Shown here piece after piece: positions 24,304 to 37,000 of a DNA stretch of 64,000 nucleotides. A program made the translations under genes and the position numbers. The notes under the pieces were generated by a model that worked only from the letters and a program-made list of their open reading frames with translations, did not search any database and was not told the DNA's origin. Location: positions 27,924,334-27,988,333 of the forward strand of contig NC_084933.1 in the NCBI RefSeq assembly GCF_958298935.1, written 5' to 3'. This stretch comes from Phragmites australis (lineage: Eukaryota > Streptophyta > Magnoliopsida > Poales > Poaceae). The first letter of the stretch is position 1. Each line of letters begins with the position of its first letter.

Positions 24304-25856
24304 TGATCTGCTGAGTACTAATCTACGTGTGTAAGACTGTCAAATGGAGTAATTCAGCTCTCGGGCATAGCTTTCACCAGGAGTAATCCAACTTGCTGAA
24401 AAATACTGAATTGATTTGATTCAGGCTCGTAAGTCATGACCGGCAGAATTTCTCCTGATGGAGCTGGCCGATTGGTAAATAATTGTCGAATCAAAGCTAG
24501 TACCAATTTGTGGATCTTACTATTAATGAAGACAGCTTCACATGGAATATCGTGAGATCTGAAATCTGATGCACACTAAAAGATACAAACAAAAAGGATG
24601 AATAAGCTGCCTAAGCAATAAGAATCTAAAATACAAAAAGCAATTTGTACTAACTGAATAAACTAAACTCCTTCATTTGTAGGCTAATGTTCTTGAACCG
24701 AGCTAGAGACAACTACACCTAGTCAGTGACAGTATCAGCATGCCGAAAGCAGTTGCTGTGGTTGGTTTGGGCGGCATATTATCAGCTGCCGTCCACTGCA
24801 TCATGGGCCAAATGAGACCAACTCAAAGAGATGCAGAAACCAATGGTATCATCTCTTCTCCTCTCTCCATTTTTCATTTTCTTTCGTGGAGTTCGTGGCT
24901 GAGCTCAACTGGTCTGTGCCATGATGCCATTTCCAACCACTATTTTCTTTTCTTCTAGCTCCCGCGCCAACCTTGCACACTATCTCTAACTTCATAAGGT
25001 GGGGCCACCTTATCATGCTACACTATAGAAAAATAAATAAATGTATAATAAATTTGCACTGACTTTTGTATCTTACCTGATGTAGACTCGAAGGTTATCG
25101 CAAATGCATGCTTGCAAACATAAGCTTACGACATGGGATTGTCTTGTATATATTAACTTGTATTGTGTTTTGAACTTTGAAGTGGTACATGAAGTCATGA
25201 AGAATCTTGTTGGATGATTCACAAGATTTTCATTTGCACTTGGAAAAGTTCTCAGGTAGATTTTTTTCTTGATTTAAAGCCTTCAATAGCATGAGACGAT
25301 TTCTCATACAAATCCACCCATATTAGAAGGCCCATGCATATTCATTTTAGTTACATGAAGCTAGCTATCCAATAATTCCCAAATAATTGGTTAAGGACAC
25401 TTAAAGTGGGTGATAGGGCGAGAGGAAAATCATTGTGATAACGGTAGTGAGGGCACACTTGAAAATGATTGAAGTTTCTTGTTTGCGGGTCAACAGAAAG
25501 ATAAGCTTGCAAGGTAATCCAAATTACAAAGACGTGCACGATCAAAGCACTTTTGGATTGAGTGCATTATCGATCAATGAATGTTTCTTTCGTATAATCA
25601 ACCTTGAATGAGAATCGGCTCTCAAAAGGAAAAGGCTTCAAAGTGGGATCTGAAAATGACCTGGTGAGGATACAGAACTCGTTGTCATTTTGATTGCCCA
25701 AAATTCTTGTATTTTGTCGGACCCACATGAATAGCTTGTCAATGCATCAGCCGTCTACGGTCTAAACACATGTATATACATGCGGCTGTATGACTCCATA
25801 CCCTTGTGGTTGTAATCTCCTGCAAAATTTGCTCCTTTTTTCCATAATCCATAGTG
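24304..25856. other. Intergenic DNA, nothing recognised
   Basis: AT-rich with scattered short open stretches only. The small frame at 24740-24958 has no recognisable domain. Confidence 0.4.
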
Positions 25857-25871
25857 AAATCTTTTATCATT

Positions 25872-28520
25872 GCCCGGGAGCTGATTGCTCGCCTGGACGC
25901 CGCCCAGGAAACTCGGAGACTATCGCTGGAAGAGGCTCACCTCCGAAAACAAGTTAAAATCATGTCCCTCGGCCTCGCCTCGTTCGAACGTACAATCGCT
26001 AGGAGCCGCTCCAGAGTCACTTGGTTGCGCGATGGCGACGCTGACACAAGGCTGTTTCACTCTGTTGCCAGCTTTCGCGCTCGGAGGAAGCTAATCACCT
26101 CTCTCGATTCAGACGACAGCTCGGTGTCTTCACATCAGGGGATGGAGGAACTTTTGTTCAACCACTTCGATTCCATCCTCGGCGCTGCTACGCCGCGGCA
26201 ATCCTCTCTGGACCTGTCTGCTATCCATGTCTCACCTCTAGATTTACAATTCCTCGAGAACCCTTTCAGTGAGGAGGAAATTTTTCGCGCCATAAAACTC
26301 CTGCCGTGTAACAAGGCGCCTGGGCCGGATGGATATACACCTGAATTCTACCGAGCGGCATGGCCAATCATCAAGACAGACGTTTTTGCTGCGGTTTGTG
26401 CTTTCACCTTCGGCGATAGGAGAGGTCTGCCTAAACTCAATAATGCGTTGATCACTCTGCTCCCGAAGGTGGCTTCAGCCCGAACCCCATCCGATTTCCG
26501 CCCGATCAGCCTCATTCACAGCTTCGGCAAGCTGCTTTCAAAATTGCTAGCTCTCAGACTAGCCCCTTGCCTCGATCAATTGATCTCCAAGAACCAAAGT
26601 GCGTTTATAGCTGGTCGATCGATTCATGATAATTTCAGAATGGTACACGCCACTGCACGACTTCTGAAGAAATCCAAGCGTTCTCAAATTCTGTTGAAAT
26701 TGGATATCTCAAAGGCCTTCGACTCAGTTTGTTGGGCATTCCTCTTGGATGTCTTGAGGGCGTGCGGATTCGGTGAGCAATGGTGCAACTGGATCACCGG
26801 ACTTTTGGGCTCTTCTTCAACCCGTATTCTGCTTAACTCCTTCCCAGGTCCGATCCTGCGCCACGCTAGAGGGCTGCGCCAAGGGGATTCACTATCGCCC
26901 CTCCTCTTTGTGCTCGTCATGGACACATTGGAACGTCTTCTGCACCGGGCTGGGGAGGCCGGCATTATTGCTCCTGCAGGCCACCCTTCGATCAAACACC
27001 ACTGCTCGCTTTTTGCAGACGATGTGGTCCTCTTTCTGTCCCCTGCGCCAAGTAACATCCGCAGCCACCTCACCTTGCTCCGCTTCTTTGGCGAGGTTTC
27101 GGGTCTCAAGACGAACCTCGGCAAGTGCACGGCAATCGCCATAAACTGCTCGGATGCAGAACTTGGACAGGCCCAAGACCTTCTGCCGTGTGGGTTGTCC
27201 AATTTTCCTCTACATTACCTGGGCGCGCCACTGGCGATCGGTCGGTTGCGCAAAGCTCACTACCAACATATCATTGACCAAGTGGCCGCAAAACTCCCAA
27301 GATGGCAAGCTAGGCTCATTTCCAAGCCTGGCAGAGCGACGTTGGTCCGTTCGGTGCTGTCAACCACGCCGCTGCATACGATGCTCTGCATTGCTGTTCC
27401 ACCTTGGGTCATCAAAGAAGTCGACAGGATTAGAAGGTCCTTCCTTTGGGCTGGTGATGCGACCATATCAGGTGGTCTTTGCACCGTAGCTTGGGCGAAA
27501 GTCTGCAGACCTGTGGCTTACGGCGGCCTAGGCATTCTAGACCTTCGACGCGCGGCCATGGCTTTGAGTCTACGCTGGCTCTGGCGGCAGAGGGGCGACC
27601 TCAACACCCCATACGCCTCGGTCCCTCTGCAGCACGCGCGTGAGGTGGTCGCACTCTTCAATGCCTCAACAATCTTTGTGGTAGGGAATGGGAAGACCAC
27701 GTTGTTTTGGAACGACGCTTGGATTGACGGCCGTTCCATACGCTCTATAGCCCCTGATCTTCATCGCTGCGTCGCTACTTCGATCGTCAGCATCAGAACA
27801 GTTCGCGAGGCTTTAGACGACCGTAGATGGATCCGTGACCTGTCGGGACCTCTACCCTTACCGGCACTTCTACAGTACCTTCATTTATGGAACCAGTTAA
27901 ATTCCTTCTCCTTCAACGAAGCTGATGATAGGATTATTTGGAGATGGTCTTCCTCAGGTGTATACTCCGCTAGCTCAGCCTATCAGATGTTGTTCCAAGG
28001 CTCTGAATTTTTCTCCGGAGCTAAGGTAATCTGGAAGGCCTGGGCGCCGAGAAAAGTCAAGTTCTTCGCCTGGCTCTGCCTGCATGGTAGACTCTGGACG
28101 GCCTCCCGTCGGTGACGCCACGGTCTTCAGTCGGATGATTGCTGTTCCTTCTGCGCCCAGCTCCCCGAAACGGCTGACCACTTGTTTCTGCACTGCGTTG
28201 TGGCGAGGGAGCTTTGGTGGAGAATCCTGGGCATTCATTCACCGCAGGATCAGTCCAACCTCTGCGACTGGTGGCTACACATCCGAGCACGGGCTGCCAA
28301 AGAACTCCGCCGAGGGGTTGATTCTCTCATCTTGTTAACCATTTGGACAATATGGTCAGCTCGAAACGCCATAGTGTTCAATAACAGCCGTTCCTCCACT
28401 GACGCTCTGCTAGCCACAATTAGGATGTCCGCTGAACAATGGTGTCTGGCCGGTGCTTCACACCTGTCAACACTGAATGCTCATTTGCGCCAAGTTGGAT
28501 CACTTTCTATGGCCAATTAG
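25872..28520 (+). pseudogene. LINE ORF2 fragment (reverse transcriptase and zf-RVT), one internal stop
   Basis: A single reading frame continues through the whole element apart from one TGA at 28113-28115; downstream of it the same frame is open to 28520. RT motifs appear in order: NKAPGPDGYTPEFYR, DFRPISLIHSFGKLLSKLLA, LDISKAFDSVCW, RGLRQGDSLSPLLFVLVMD, the catalytic LFADDVVLFL (about 27006-27036) and YLGAPLAIGRLRK. A zinc-binding RT C-terminal region (WKAWAPRKVKFFAWL, then CSFCAQLPETADHLFLHC) spans the stop. The first five codons of the apparent frame come from the target site and are not LINE sequence. One stop and a near-intact frame suggest a fairly young insertion. Confidence 0.93.
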
Positions 28521-28680
28521 CTCCTGCATGGGAGTATAACTCCCCTCCTCTCGCTTATGTAACAACTTTTTAAGGTTTCAGGTTTCTGGCCCGCTGTAAC
28601 TATTCATGGGATCTTTGATCCTAGTCTCTCCTTACTTAATACAAATGACGCAGCTCTCCTGCGTTCTCCAGAAAAAAAAA
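25872..28680 (+). mobile_element. 5'-truncated L1-type LINE with perfect 15-bp target duplication
   Basis: The element body runs from GCCCGGGAGCTG to a 3' A-tail of about ten A. It is bracketed by identical copies of AAATCTTTTATCATT (25857-25871 and 28681-28695), the mark of target-primed reverse transcription. ORF1 and the endonuclease part of ORF2 are missing, so it is truncated at the 5' end, as most LINE copies are. Confidence 0.96.
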
Positions 28681-28695
28681 AAATCTTTTATCATT

Positions 28696-29600
28696 TATCA
28701 TGCATCAAGCATGTTTTAGGCGATAGATGGATACAGAAATTTTCCAACTCGGCAAAATCTATGTTGTTTCCACCTAAGCTCAATACCGATTCAAATAGTA
28801 GTAATAATAAAATAAAACAAAAATAAAAATGCATCAAATATGTCAACAAATTTATATGCTTCAGGAGGGGCCTCACAACAAATTTCCTTCCAAAATAGCT
28901 CCAGACTCAAAATCTAAAAACTACACGTACATACTTTAGTTTTTTCCAGAACGGGGTCTCCCCGAATTTCATTACCAGGAAGCAACGAAATTACACATAG
29001 TTTTCTCCGATGAACAAATATGTCAACAAATTTATACGCTTCGAGAGGGGCCTCACTGCAAAATTCCTTCCAAAAAATAGCTCTATACTTCAGTTTTATG
29101 GCATGTACATATATTTTGCTTCTGAAAGTATACAAAATTGCTTGCGAGTTTAAATCAATTTGCTTTCTGAAATTTGCCTGTAGAAAAATTGTTCACAAAT
29201 TGTTCACATTATTTTATTAAAAATATGTAGTAGCTAGATTTGATATTGTATTTGCATGGTTCTAATTTATTCACAAAATTTGGTGAACACCCGATCTAAA
29301 TTGTCTTAACTTATTTCTTATATTGTTTACAAATTTATTCTAATTTGCTTACGATTTTTCATGAAGTTGCTTACATAATTGTATTTATAAGGCAACTGAA
29401 CAAATGTATTATTTATTAAATGTTTACTCTTTTTTTTTACCACGCATTTAAGTGAGTCATAGATAATTGTTACAAATCTAGATGTAAAAAAAAAATCTTA
29501 AAGTAAAATAAAATGTTCATGTTCAGATATTTAAAAAAAGATATACATACTATAAGTTTAAAATATATAGGTGTAATTTTAGATGGGTCCGGAAAGGCAT
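28696..29600. repeat. Intergenic DNA with an approximate 70-bp direct repeat and a LINE 3'-end scrap
   Basis: The segments 28834-28902 and 29016-29084 are about 85-90% alike and lie 182 bp apart, both with ATATGTCAACAAATTTATA and GAGGGGCCTCAC. Between them, 28936-29000 reads on the minus strand like a grass LINE tail (GGTAATGAAATTCGGGGAGA followed by A-rich). The rest is AT-rich. Confidence 0.6.
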
Positions 29601-29845
29601 GTGCCCATGTTTTTAAGGCCGCTGTCACGGCCAGGGGTAATCTAGTACTTCGATCAAGTCGCCAATCGCGTCTCACTCGCTTACATCGGGGCCCGCAGGT
29701 CGCTCGGACCCACGGGCAGAGACTGTTGAGGAGGTGATCGCATGGGTCGGTGAGCCCAGCAACCCCGCTGGCCTGCAGAACGGGCCCCACCTGTTGGAAC
29801 CGGCCAACTCAGCAGTACGAACCCGCATCCGGCGCACCACCTACA

Positions 29846-29851
29846 TATAAA
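29846..29851 (+). promoter_or_regulatory. TATA box of the coiled-coil gene
   Basis: TATAAA lies in a CACCTACATATAAACCC context, followed at about 35-50 bp by a pyrimidine-rich leader. The first leader exon seems to end at 30040 (CTTCCAAG before GTGAGCAG), and a 3' splice site (TTTGTAG) at 31049 opens the exon that holds the start codon. Confidence 0.6.
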
Positions 29852-31077
29852 CCCTCCCACGCAGAAAAAACCCCGGCAAAATAAAAAAGAGTCCCCCTTT
29901 CTCTCCCTTCCTCCCTCGAGTTCAATCTTTTCTAGATTTCTCGGTGGTTTTGGTTCTGGTTTTCGATCGCTGGTTGCCACGGCGGAAGTGAAGCAGAAGA
30001 TAGACGGAAGAAGGATCGGACAACCGGGACCTCTTCCAAGGTGAGCAGTGCTTCGTTTCTTTTGATTAGGAAGTTTCGATTTTTTTTTTTTTGTTCATTC
30101 CATTTTTTGAGTCCGACTGCGGCCTTGTTAGCGATCGTCCGTCAGCGGCCCACTGGTTTAGATTGGGGCTCTTGGCTTGCTTGCTGTTGCTGCCATTTTC
30201 GCTGACTTGGTTTAGTTAGGGGTGGTCACCTCGTCTTCTCCGATTCGTGCTTGTAGAGCAGGAGCTGTTAGAGTTGCTGTTCTTTTCTTTCTTTGCCTTC
30301 TGCATTCCTGCTTGTTTCCTGCCTTGCCTTTTGTTTCCCTCATTTCGATCGGGTTCTTGGATTGCGCGGTTCTTTTGGTACGATCTTTCGCGGCTGCGGC
30401 GGCGGTGGCGGATTTGGTTCGTGCGAAATCGATGGTGCTTTACTCATTTCGATCGGATCGTTGCTTGTGACCTTGTAAGTGCTGCGGGTGGCACGTCTCT
30501 GCTCGGGTTAGGCCGCGAACGGTCGTGCGGGAGTTGGTGAGCTCGGGTTGTCGTCTTTGTCTTCGGCTTTTTTCATGGTTGGTTGCTGGGTTATGTGTTG
30601 GTGTTGATCCTTGCGTTTGATAGCTAGAAGCTTGTTCATCACGGCCAGTGAGCTCGATCAAATTAAATCTTTGAAAACTTTATTTGATCGACCGCATCTT
30701 AGCCTTTTCAGTTTGTTCTTTGAGCACCTTTGCATGATTAGACTTCAATTGTTTTCTTTCGCTATCGGATTTGTGTGTATCTGGTAAGCTTTGGTGGAAG
30801 ATGGAGAGATTAACTGATTATTAATACCACAATGTTTACTTTACTTGAAAATTGGATTCTAGTTGTTGCCTTTTCTCTGTATCCTTCGTCGTCCAGTCAC
30901 CAGTCTATAAAGAAAATCCATTATTTATGGCATTGAACTGCTGGATCCTGCTTTGACTAGTAGGTTGCAGAATTACTCCACATTAGCTGAGTGCATGTTT
31001 CATCTATGATTCAGGGATTGATGTTAGTGGTTCTTACTGTAATTTGTAGGGACCGATATCTGAGGTAGTTGTGCAAT

Positions 31078-34000
31078 ATGGAAGTTGATCAGGCTGCGGC
31101 AGTAAGCGCTCCGGAGACGACTGGTCTCAAGTTGCCTGATAAGACACCGGTAAGAGACATATCCCTGATGATGAGTTCACGTCTGCGAATACTATTGCAC
31201 AGTAAGCAAATTATGTTGTTGTGAACTGTCGATATCCTTACGATTTTTCATTCATGTTCCTTGCAATAGCTTGTTTATCTGGCTTCAGAAAAAGCTTGTT
31301 GATCATGTCTAGTTGTGTTATTTAGCTTCAAATGCTATAATACTTGCATTTTCTTGAGTTTCAAAGAAGTGCTCTTCCTGAATAATTTGTTTTCATGTTG
31401 TGTTCATCATATTTTAGTTCCTTACTCTGGTCTCTGCCTCTCTCACATACTAATTATATTCGATTGTGAATATCCCTTAGTCCTGGTGGTTGAAACGACA
31501 AATAATAATCGGTGGGCATAAGAAAATATGAAAATCTCACTGCACTGTGCATTGAACTCTGCAATGCCATTTTCATGATTGGTTAGGTGAGGCTATATTA
31601 GAGAGTTAATTGCAGTTTTCAGTTTTAAGACATCATTGCATTAATAAGGTCATAGAAAGTGGGTAGAGATTAGGAAGCCACCAGCAAAATAATGGGTTAG
31701 GAGCCAGGATTACTAAGTCTGCAAACCGCTACTGTAATGCTTTTACTATTTCTCTCTCGACTAAAAACTATTTTATGTTGTTCTGAATTCCAAATAGATC
31801 ACTGAAATTTTCGCAATGCCAACGTTCACAGGTACATGCTGATGAAAAGGAAAATCTACTAAATGGGACTTTAAATCTGCAAATGAAGGAAGCACAGAAT
31901 AATGAAAATGATGGAGCAGGATCCGATGGATTTGAGCTGATAGATGTGAAGGGAAACTTTGATTCGGCAAAACCTGAAGAAGAAATAGCAGCTCCAAGAG
32001 ATACAACAGATGATGTCTCACCTGTTGCAAAGGAAAGTTGTATAGAGGAAGAAAAATCAACAGCACTTGAACAAACACTTGCAGGTAACCATCCAGAGTC
32101 ATCCATGTTGAAGCAACAAACAAAACAATTGCAAGAACTTACAAGGCGTATTGAAGAGCTCGAATTTGAAAAGGAAACACTAGTAAAGGATTTGACAGAA
32201 GCAGAAAATAAGCAGAGCCTGCACTACAATTCCTTACAAGAAGCACAAAGTTCTCTCACTATGAAAGATAAGGAGCTGGCTGAAGCAACACAGACATTGA
32301 AGGATCTGGGGTCTGAGCTTGAAAGCTCAAAAAAGAGGATTCAAGAAATTGAAGCCGAATTAGATTCATCAGCAGATAAGCTCCGCAAACTTGAAGAGTT
32401 GAAGGATGAAAGAAGCTTGCATGCTGCACAGGAGGCGAAGAGGGCCTCAGAACTTGATAAGATGCTTGAAATGGCACAATCAAACATGAAAGAGATGGAA
32501 AAACATATTAGTAGTCTTCAAGAGGAGATAAAGGGACATGAAGATAAGGCCACAGACCATCAGCAAGTAGAAGAATCATTTAGAAGTACGATATCAGAAC
32601 TCAAGGTGGTACAAGAGGCACTGGAGTTGTCAAAGTCACAAGTTGCTGGTTTGGAGCAGAAGCTTGCCTCTCAGGATGCTGGCATCAGTAAACTAACTGA
32701 AGAGTTGAATCTCCATTGTTCATCTGAACAATCTCTTAAAGAGAAGAGTCTTAAACTAGAGAATGAACTTGCTACAGTGCATGAAGATCTACAAGCAAAG
32801 CTTTTGAATTTGCATGAAATGGAGACAAAACTCGATGAGCAGGCAAAAGAAAGACAGACAAGTGAAGATACACTAGAGAAGCAAAATGAGCAGATACTCA
32901 ACTTGCAGACTGGGCTAGACAAATTGAAGTATGAAAATGAAATTCTCCAAGGGACTGTTGCTGATCTTAATTCAAAACTTACAGAAAAAGACTCCCTGCT
33001 GAGTCAGGCTGAAGATGAGCTTGCTAAAGCACAGTTGCTCCTCTCAGAAGCACTGTCACATAAAGAAGAATTGGAGGTAAATCTGAAATCTCTCAGTGAG
33101 CAGCATGGTGAGTCCAAAGCTTTTGCAGAAAATGCAAACCAAAAGATTCTTGAACTTGAAGCACAAATCCAGGCAATGTGTGCAGCTGAAGAGGCTGTCA
33201 AGTCACAGCTGAAAGAAGCTGGGGCAAGTGTGGAAACTGCAGAGAAGAAAAGTTCGGACCTTCAGCAACAACTCAGCGACATTGAGAATAAATTAGTAGC
33301 ATCAAGTGAAGAAATAGAGTTGCTGAAAGAGCGCGTTCAACAAGAAGAGGCTTTGTCAGCAGAAAAAGGAATACAGCTGGAAGAAGCAGTGGCCAGTGTA
33401 GAGGGATACAAAGAAAAAATCAGTGAGTTGCAATTGTCCCTAGATTCTTCGATATCCAAAAATCAGCTACTTGAACAAGAAGTCAAGGACCTGACTGTCA
33501 AATGCTCAGAGCATCAAGAACAAGCTCATTCAGTTCGGCAAAGAAGTCTTGAGCTGGAGGATTTGCTTCACACATCAAAGTCAGATGCTGAAGGTGCATA
33601 CTCCCGGACTCAGGAGCTGGAGCAGGAGCTGAACAGCACATATGAAAAGTTCAAGGGGGTTAAAGAAGTACTTGAGCAGTACAGAAGCAAGGTTTCACAA
33701 CTTTCCGATGATTTAGTAGCTTACCAGACAAAAGCAGCTAGTCTTGAAGCTGTGATGGAAGTGTCAAGCGAGAAAGAGAAAGAGCTTATGGAGTCGTTGA
33801 GCCAGCTAACAGAAGAAAAGAAGAAACTTGAAGAACTAACAGCAGAGTATGAAGCTAAACTTCAAGAAAACTTAAAGGAAAAACAATCTTTTAAAGAGAG
33901 TTTGCAGAGCCAAGAATCGAAGGTGGTGGATCTACAAGAAGAGTTAATGAAATTGAGAGAAGAAAAAGAACACCATGAAAACACCATTGCTGATCTTAAC

Positions 34001-37000
34001 CTGCAGCTCTCCAATAAGAATGACATATACAGTCAACTCGAGTCCCAGTTAAGCCAGGCTGGTGATGATCATAGCAAAACAAGATCACTTCTCTCCGACG
34101 CACAATCACACAAAGAGGAACTGGAGCTAAATCTGAGATCTCTTAATGACCTTCACACTGCATCCAAAACAGCTGCAGAGTCTGCAATGCAGAGGATAGC
34201 AGAGCTTGAATCTCAACTTCAGGAATTAACTGCTTCTGAACAGAGTTTGAAGCTGCAGCTTACCGAATTTGAGTCAAAGTTAACATCTGCTGAGAAGAAG
34301 AGCACAGATCTCGAGAAAGAGCTTAAAGATGCTACATCAGAGTGCAGTAATTGTCATGTGAAGATTGATGAACTTTCTGGGGAGTTTGAAGCATACAAGG
34401 AGAAATCAACTTATCTTGAGACTTCATTAGCAGAAACAAAACAAACAGAGATTGAATTGTCAGAGAAGTTGGCTCAAGTTAATGAAGAAAAGGAGAATTT
34501 TGAAGAACTGTCAAAGAAAACAACCATAAAGCATTTGGAAGCGGAGAAGCAGGTCCAAACTTTACAGGATGAACTAGAATCTGCCCGAGGTAAACTGGAA
34601 GAGGTGGAAAATGAACTCCAGTCTCTGGGTATTAGAGAAAGCTCGGTGCTTGAGAAGCTTAAATCTGCAGAGGAACAGCTGGAGAACAAAGGGATAGCTC
34701 TAGAACATGCCACTTCCAAGAAAATAGACCTGGAAGCTCTGTATCAGTCTTTACTTGAAGATACAGAGATGAAGCTTCAACACGCAGCAGACAACTTAAC
34801 TCAGAAGGAGACTGAGTGCCAGCTACTGTATGAAAAGTTAAAGTTAGCCGAAGAACAAGCAGCATCTTATCAATCAAAAGCAGCTGCAGCCACTGAAGAG
34901 GTGGAGTCCATGAAGGTGGAGCTCGAAGCATTTGAAATGGAGATTTCTACTCATGAGGCCACCATTGAAGAACTCAAGACCAAGGTCTCCAATGTTGAGT
35001 CAAAGGCGGAACATGCGTTGGCTGAGCTTGCGATGGTGAGTGGAATAAATCAGGCACTGAAAGAGGAACTCGATGCTAAGCTGGCAATGCTTCATGGAGT
35101 TCAGGAACAGCTCAATTCTACTCATGCTGAAAAGGAAGAAGCTGCCGCAAAACTAGCTGAGCATGAAAGAACAGTAGTACATTTGAGTGAGATGCACAGT
35201 AGAGGATTAGAACTCCAATCTGCAGCTGAATTAAGGAATGCAGAAATTGAAGCTCAAATGCGCGAAGCTCTTGAGACAGTAGGACAAAAAGAGTCTGAGG
35301 TGAAAAACTTGAATGAGAAGCTGGTTGCACTTGAGTCCGAGATCGAAAGTTTGATGCATGTAAATGAAGCCTTGAAACAGGAAATTAATGCTAAGCTGAT
35401 CATGGTTGACGAGTTGCAGGAGAAGTGTAGTTCTGTACATTCTGAGAAAGAAGAAGTTGCTGAAAAGTTGGCTGTTCATGAGAGAACAATAGAACATTTG
35501 ACTGAAGAGCATTCAAGAGGCTTGGAGCTGCGATCTGCAGCTGAATCAAGGAATGCCGAAATGGAGAGTGAATTGCGTGAAGTTCTTGAGAAGATAGCAC
35601 ACAGGGAAACCAAAGTTATGAACTTGAAGGAGAAGCTAGCTTCGCTTGAAACTGAGAATGAAAAGCTAGCTGATATGAATGTGGTGTTAAAAGGGGAAGT
35701 TGATGATAAACTGGCCATGATTGATGAGCTACAGGAACGGTTTAGCTCTACTCATGCTGAGAAGGAAGAAGCTGCAGAGAAACTAGCTGAAGTTCTTGAG
35801 AAGATAGCACACAAAGAAAGTGAAATTACAAACTTCAAGGAGAAGCTGACTTTACTCGAAGCTGAGAATGGAAAGCTGGCTGGTATGAATGAGGAGTTAA
35901 AAGGGGAAGTGGATGCTAAACTGGCCATGTTTGATGAGCTACAGGAACAGTTTAGCTCTACTCATGCTGAAAAAGAAGAAGCTGCGGAGAAGCTAGCTGT
36001 TCATGAGAGGACAATCTCACACCTGACAGAGGTGCACACAAGGAGCTTGCAGCTCCATTCTGCAGCTGAATCAAAGAATGAAGAAATTGAAGCTCAGCTC
36101 CGTGAAGCGCTTGAGACGATAGCACGGAAAGAAGCTGAAGTTAAAGACCTGAGTGAGAAGCTGGATGCTCTGGAAATTGAGTTGGGGTATTACGAGGAGC
36201 AGGCAACTGAAGCTGCTGCCACTGAAGCAAATCATAAGGTTAAATTTGAAGAAGCTGTGCAGAAAATAAGGATCCTGGAGGAGCAACATGTGGAAGCACA
36301 AAACAAGGTTGAGCATTTCCTTACAGAGGAGGAAAGCTTGACTCTTGAAAATAGTAGCTTGAATGTGGAGCTGGAAGTAAATCAGAACAAGCTGAATGAA
36401 TTACAACTTGCATTTGCTGCGGTAGTAGCAGAAAAAGAGGCGGCATCTGAAGATATTCATTCATTGCGTAAAACACTAGATGGAATGATTGAGCGCAAAG
36501 AAGAATTGGAAATCCAGGTGATTTTTTTTAATTATTACATCTTCTTAATAGTAGCTTCAAATGTGTTATAATACTATTACATAGCAGTAGAGAAGCTTGT
36601 TTTTCTTTAAATAAAGTAGAACGTTTTTCAGGTATCTTCTACTTTGGACGAGCATGAAGAACTGAAGAGCAAGTACCAAAATACACTGGAAGAGAAGCAG
36701 ATATTGAATGATAAATATGAAACTGCAAAGAAAGAGCTTGACGAAGCAATAGCCAAGTTGGAGGAGAAAATGAATGTAGACAAATCAGAAAAAGAGTTGC
36801 ACATCTCAAAACTGGAGAGACAGATTACATTATCTGAGATAAAGTACATGGAGGAGGTATTTGTCCCTGTTTGTCTCCCTCCAAACTATTTGATGTTTGA
36901 CTCTGGAAATGCTACCTCAATATGTATATTGTATACAATTTTTTCAGATCAAGACCATGCAGGTGGAAACAACTGAAAAGGATGAAGCACTAACAGCCAA

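Noticed and set aside
28116..28520. A separate gene after the LINE RT frame
   Set aside because: It is in the same frame as the RT and completes its zf-RVT domain; a single TGA separates them.
31768..36316. Many minus-strand open frames opposite the coiled-coil exon
   Set aside because: They mirror the biased codon use of a 4.7-kb E/K/L/Q-rich exon and give Ser/Leu/Phe-rich nonsense with no domains.
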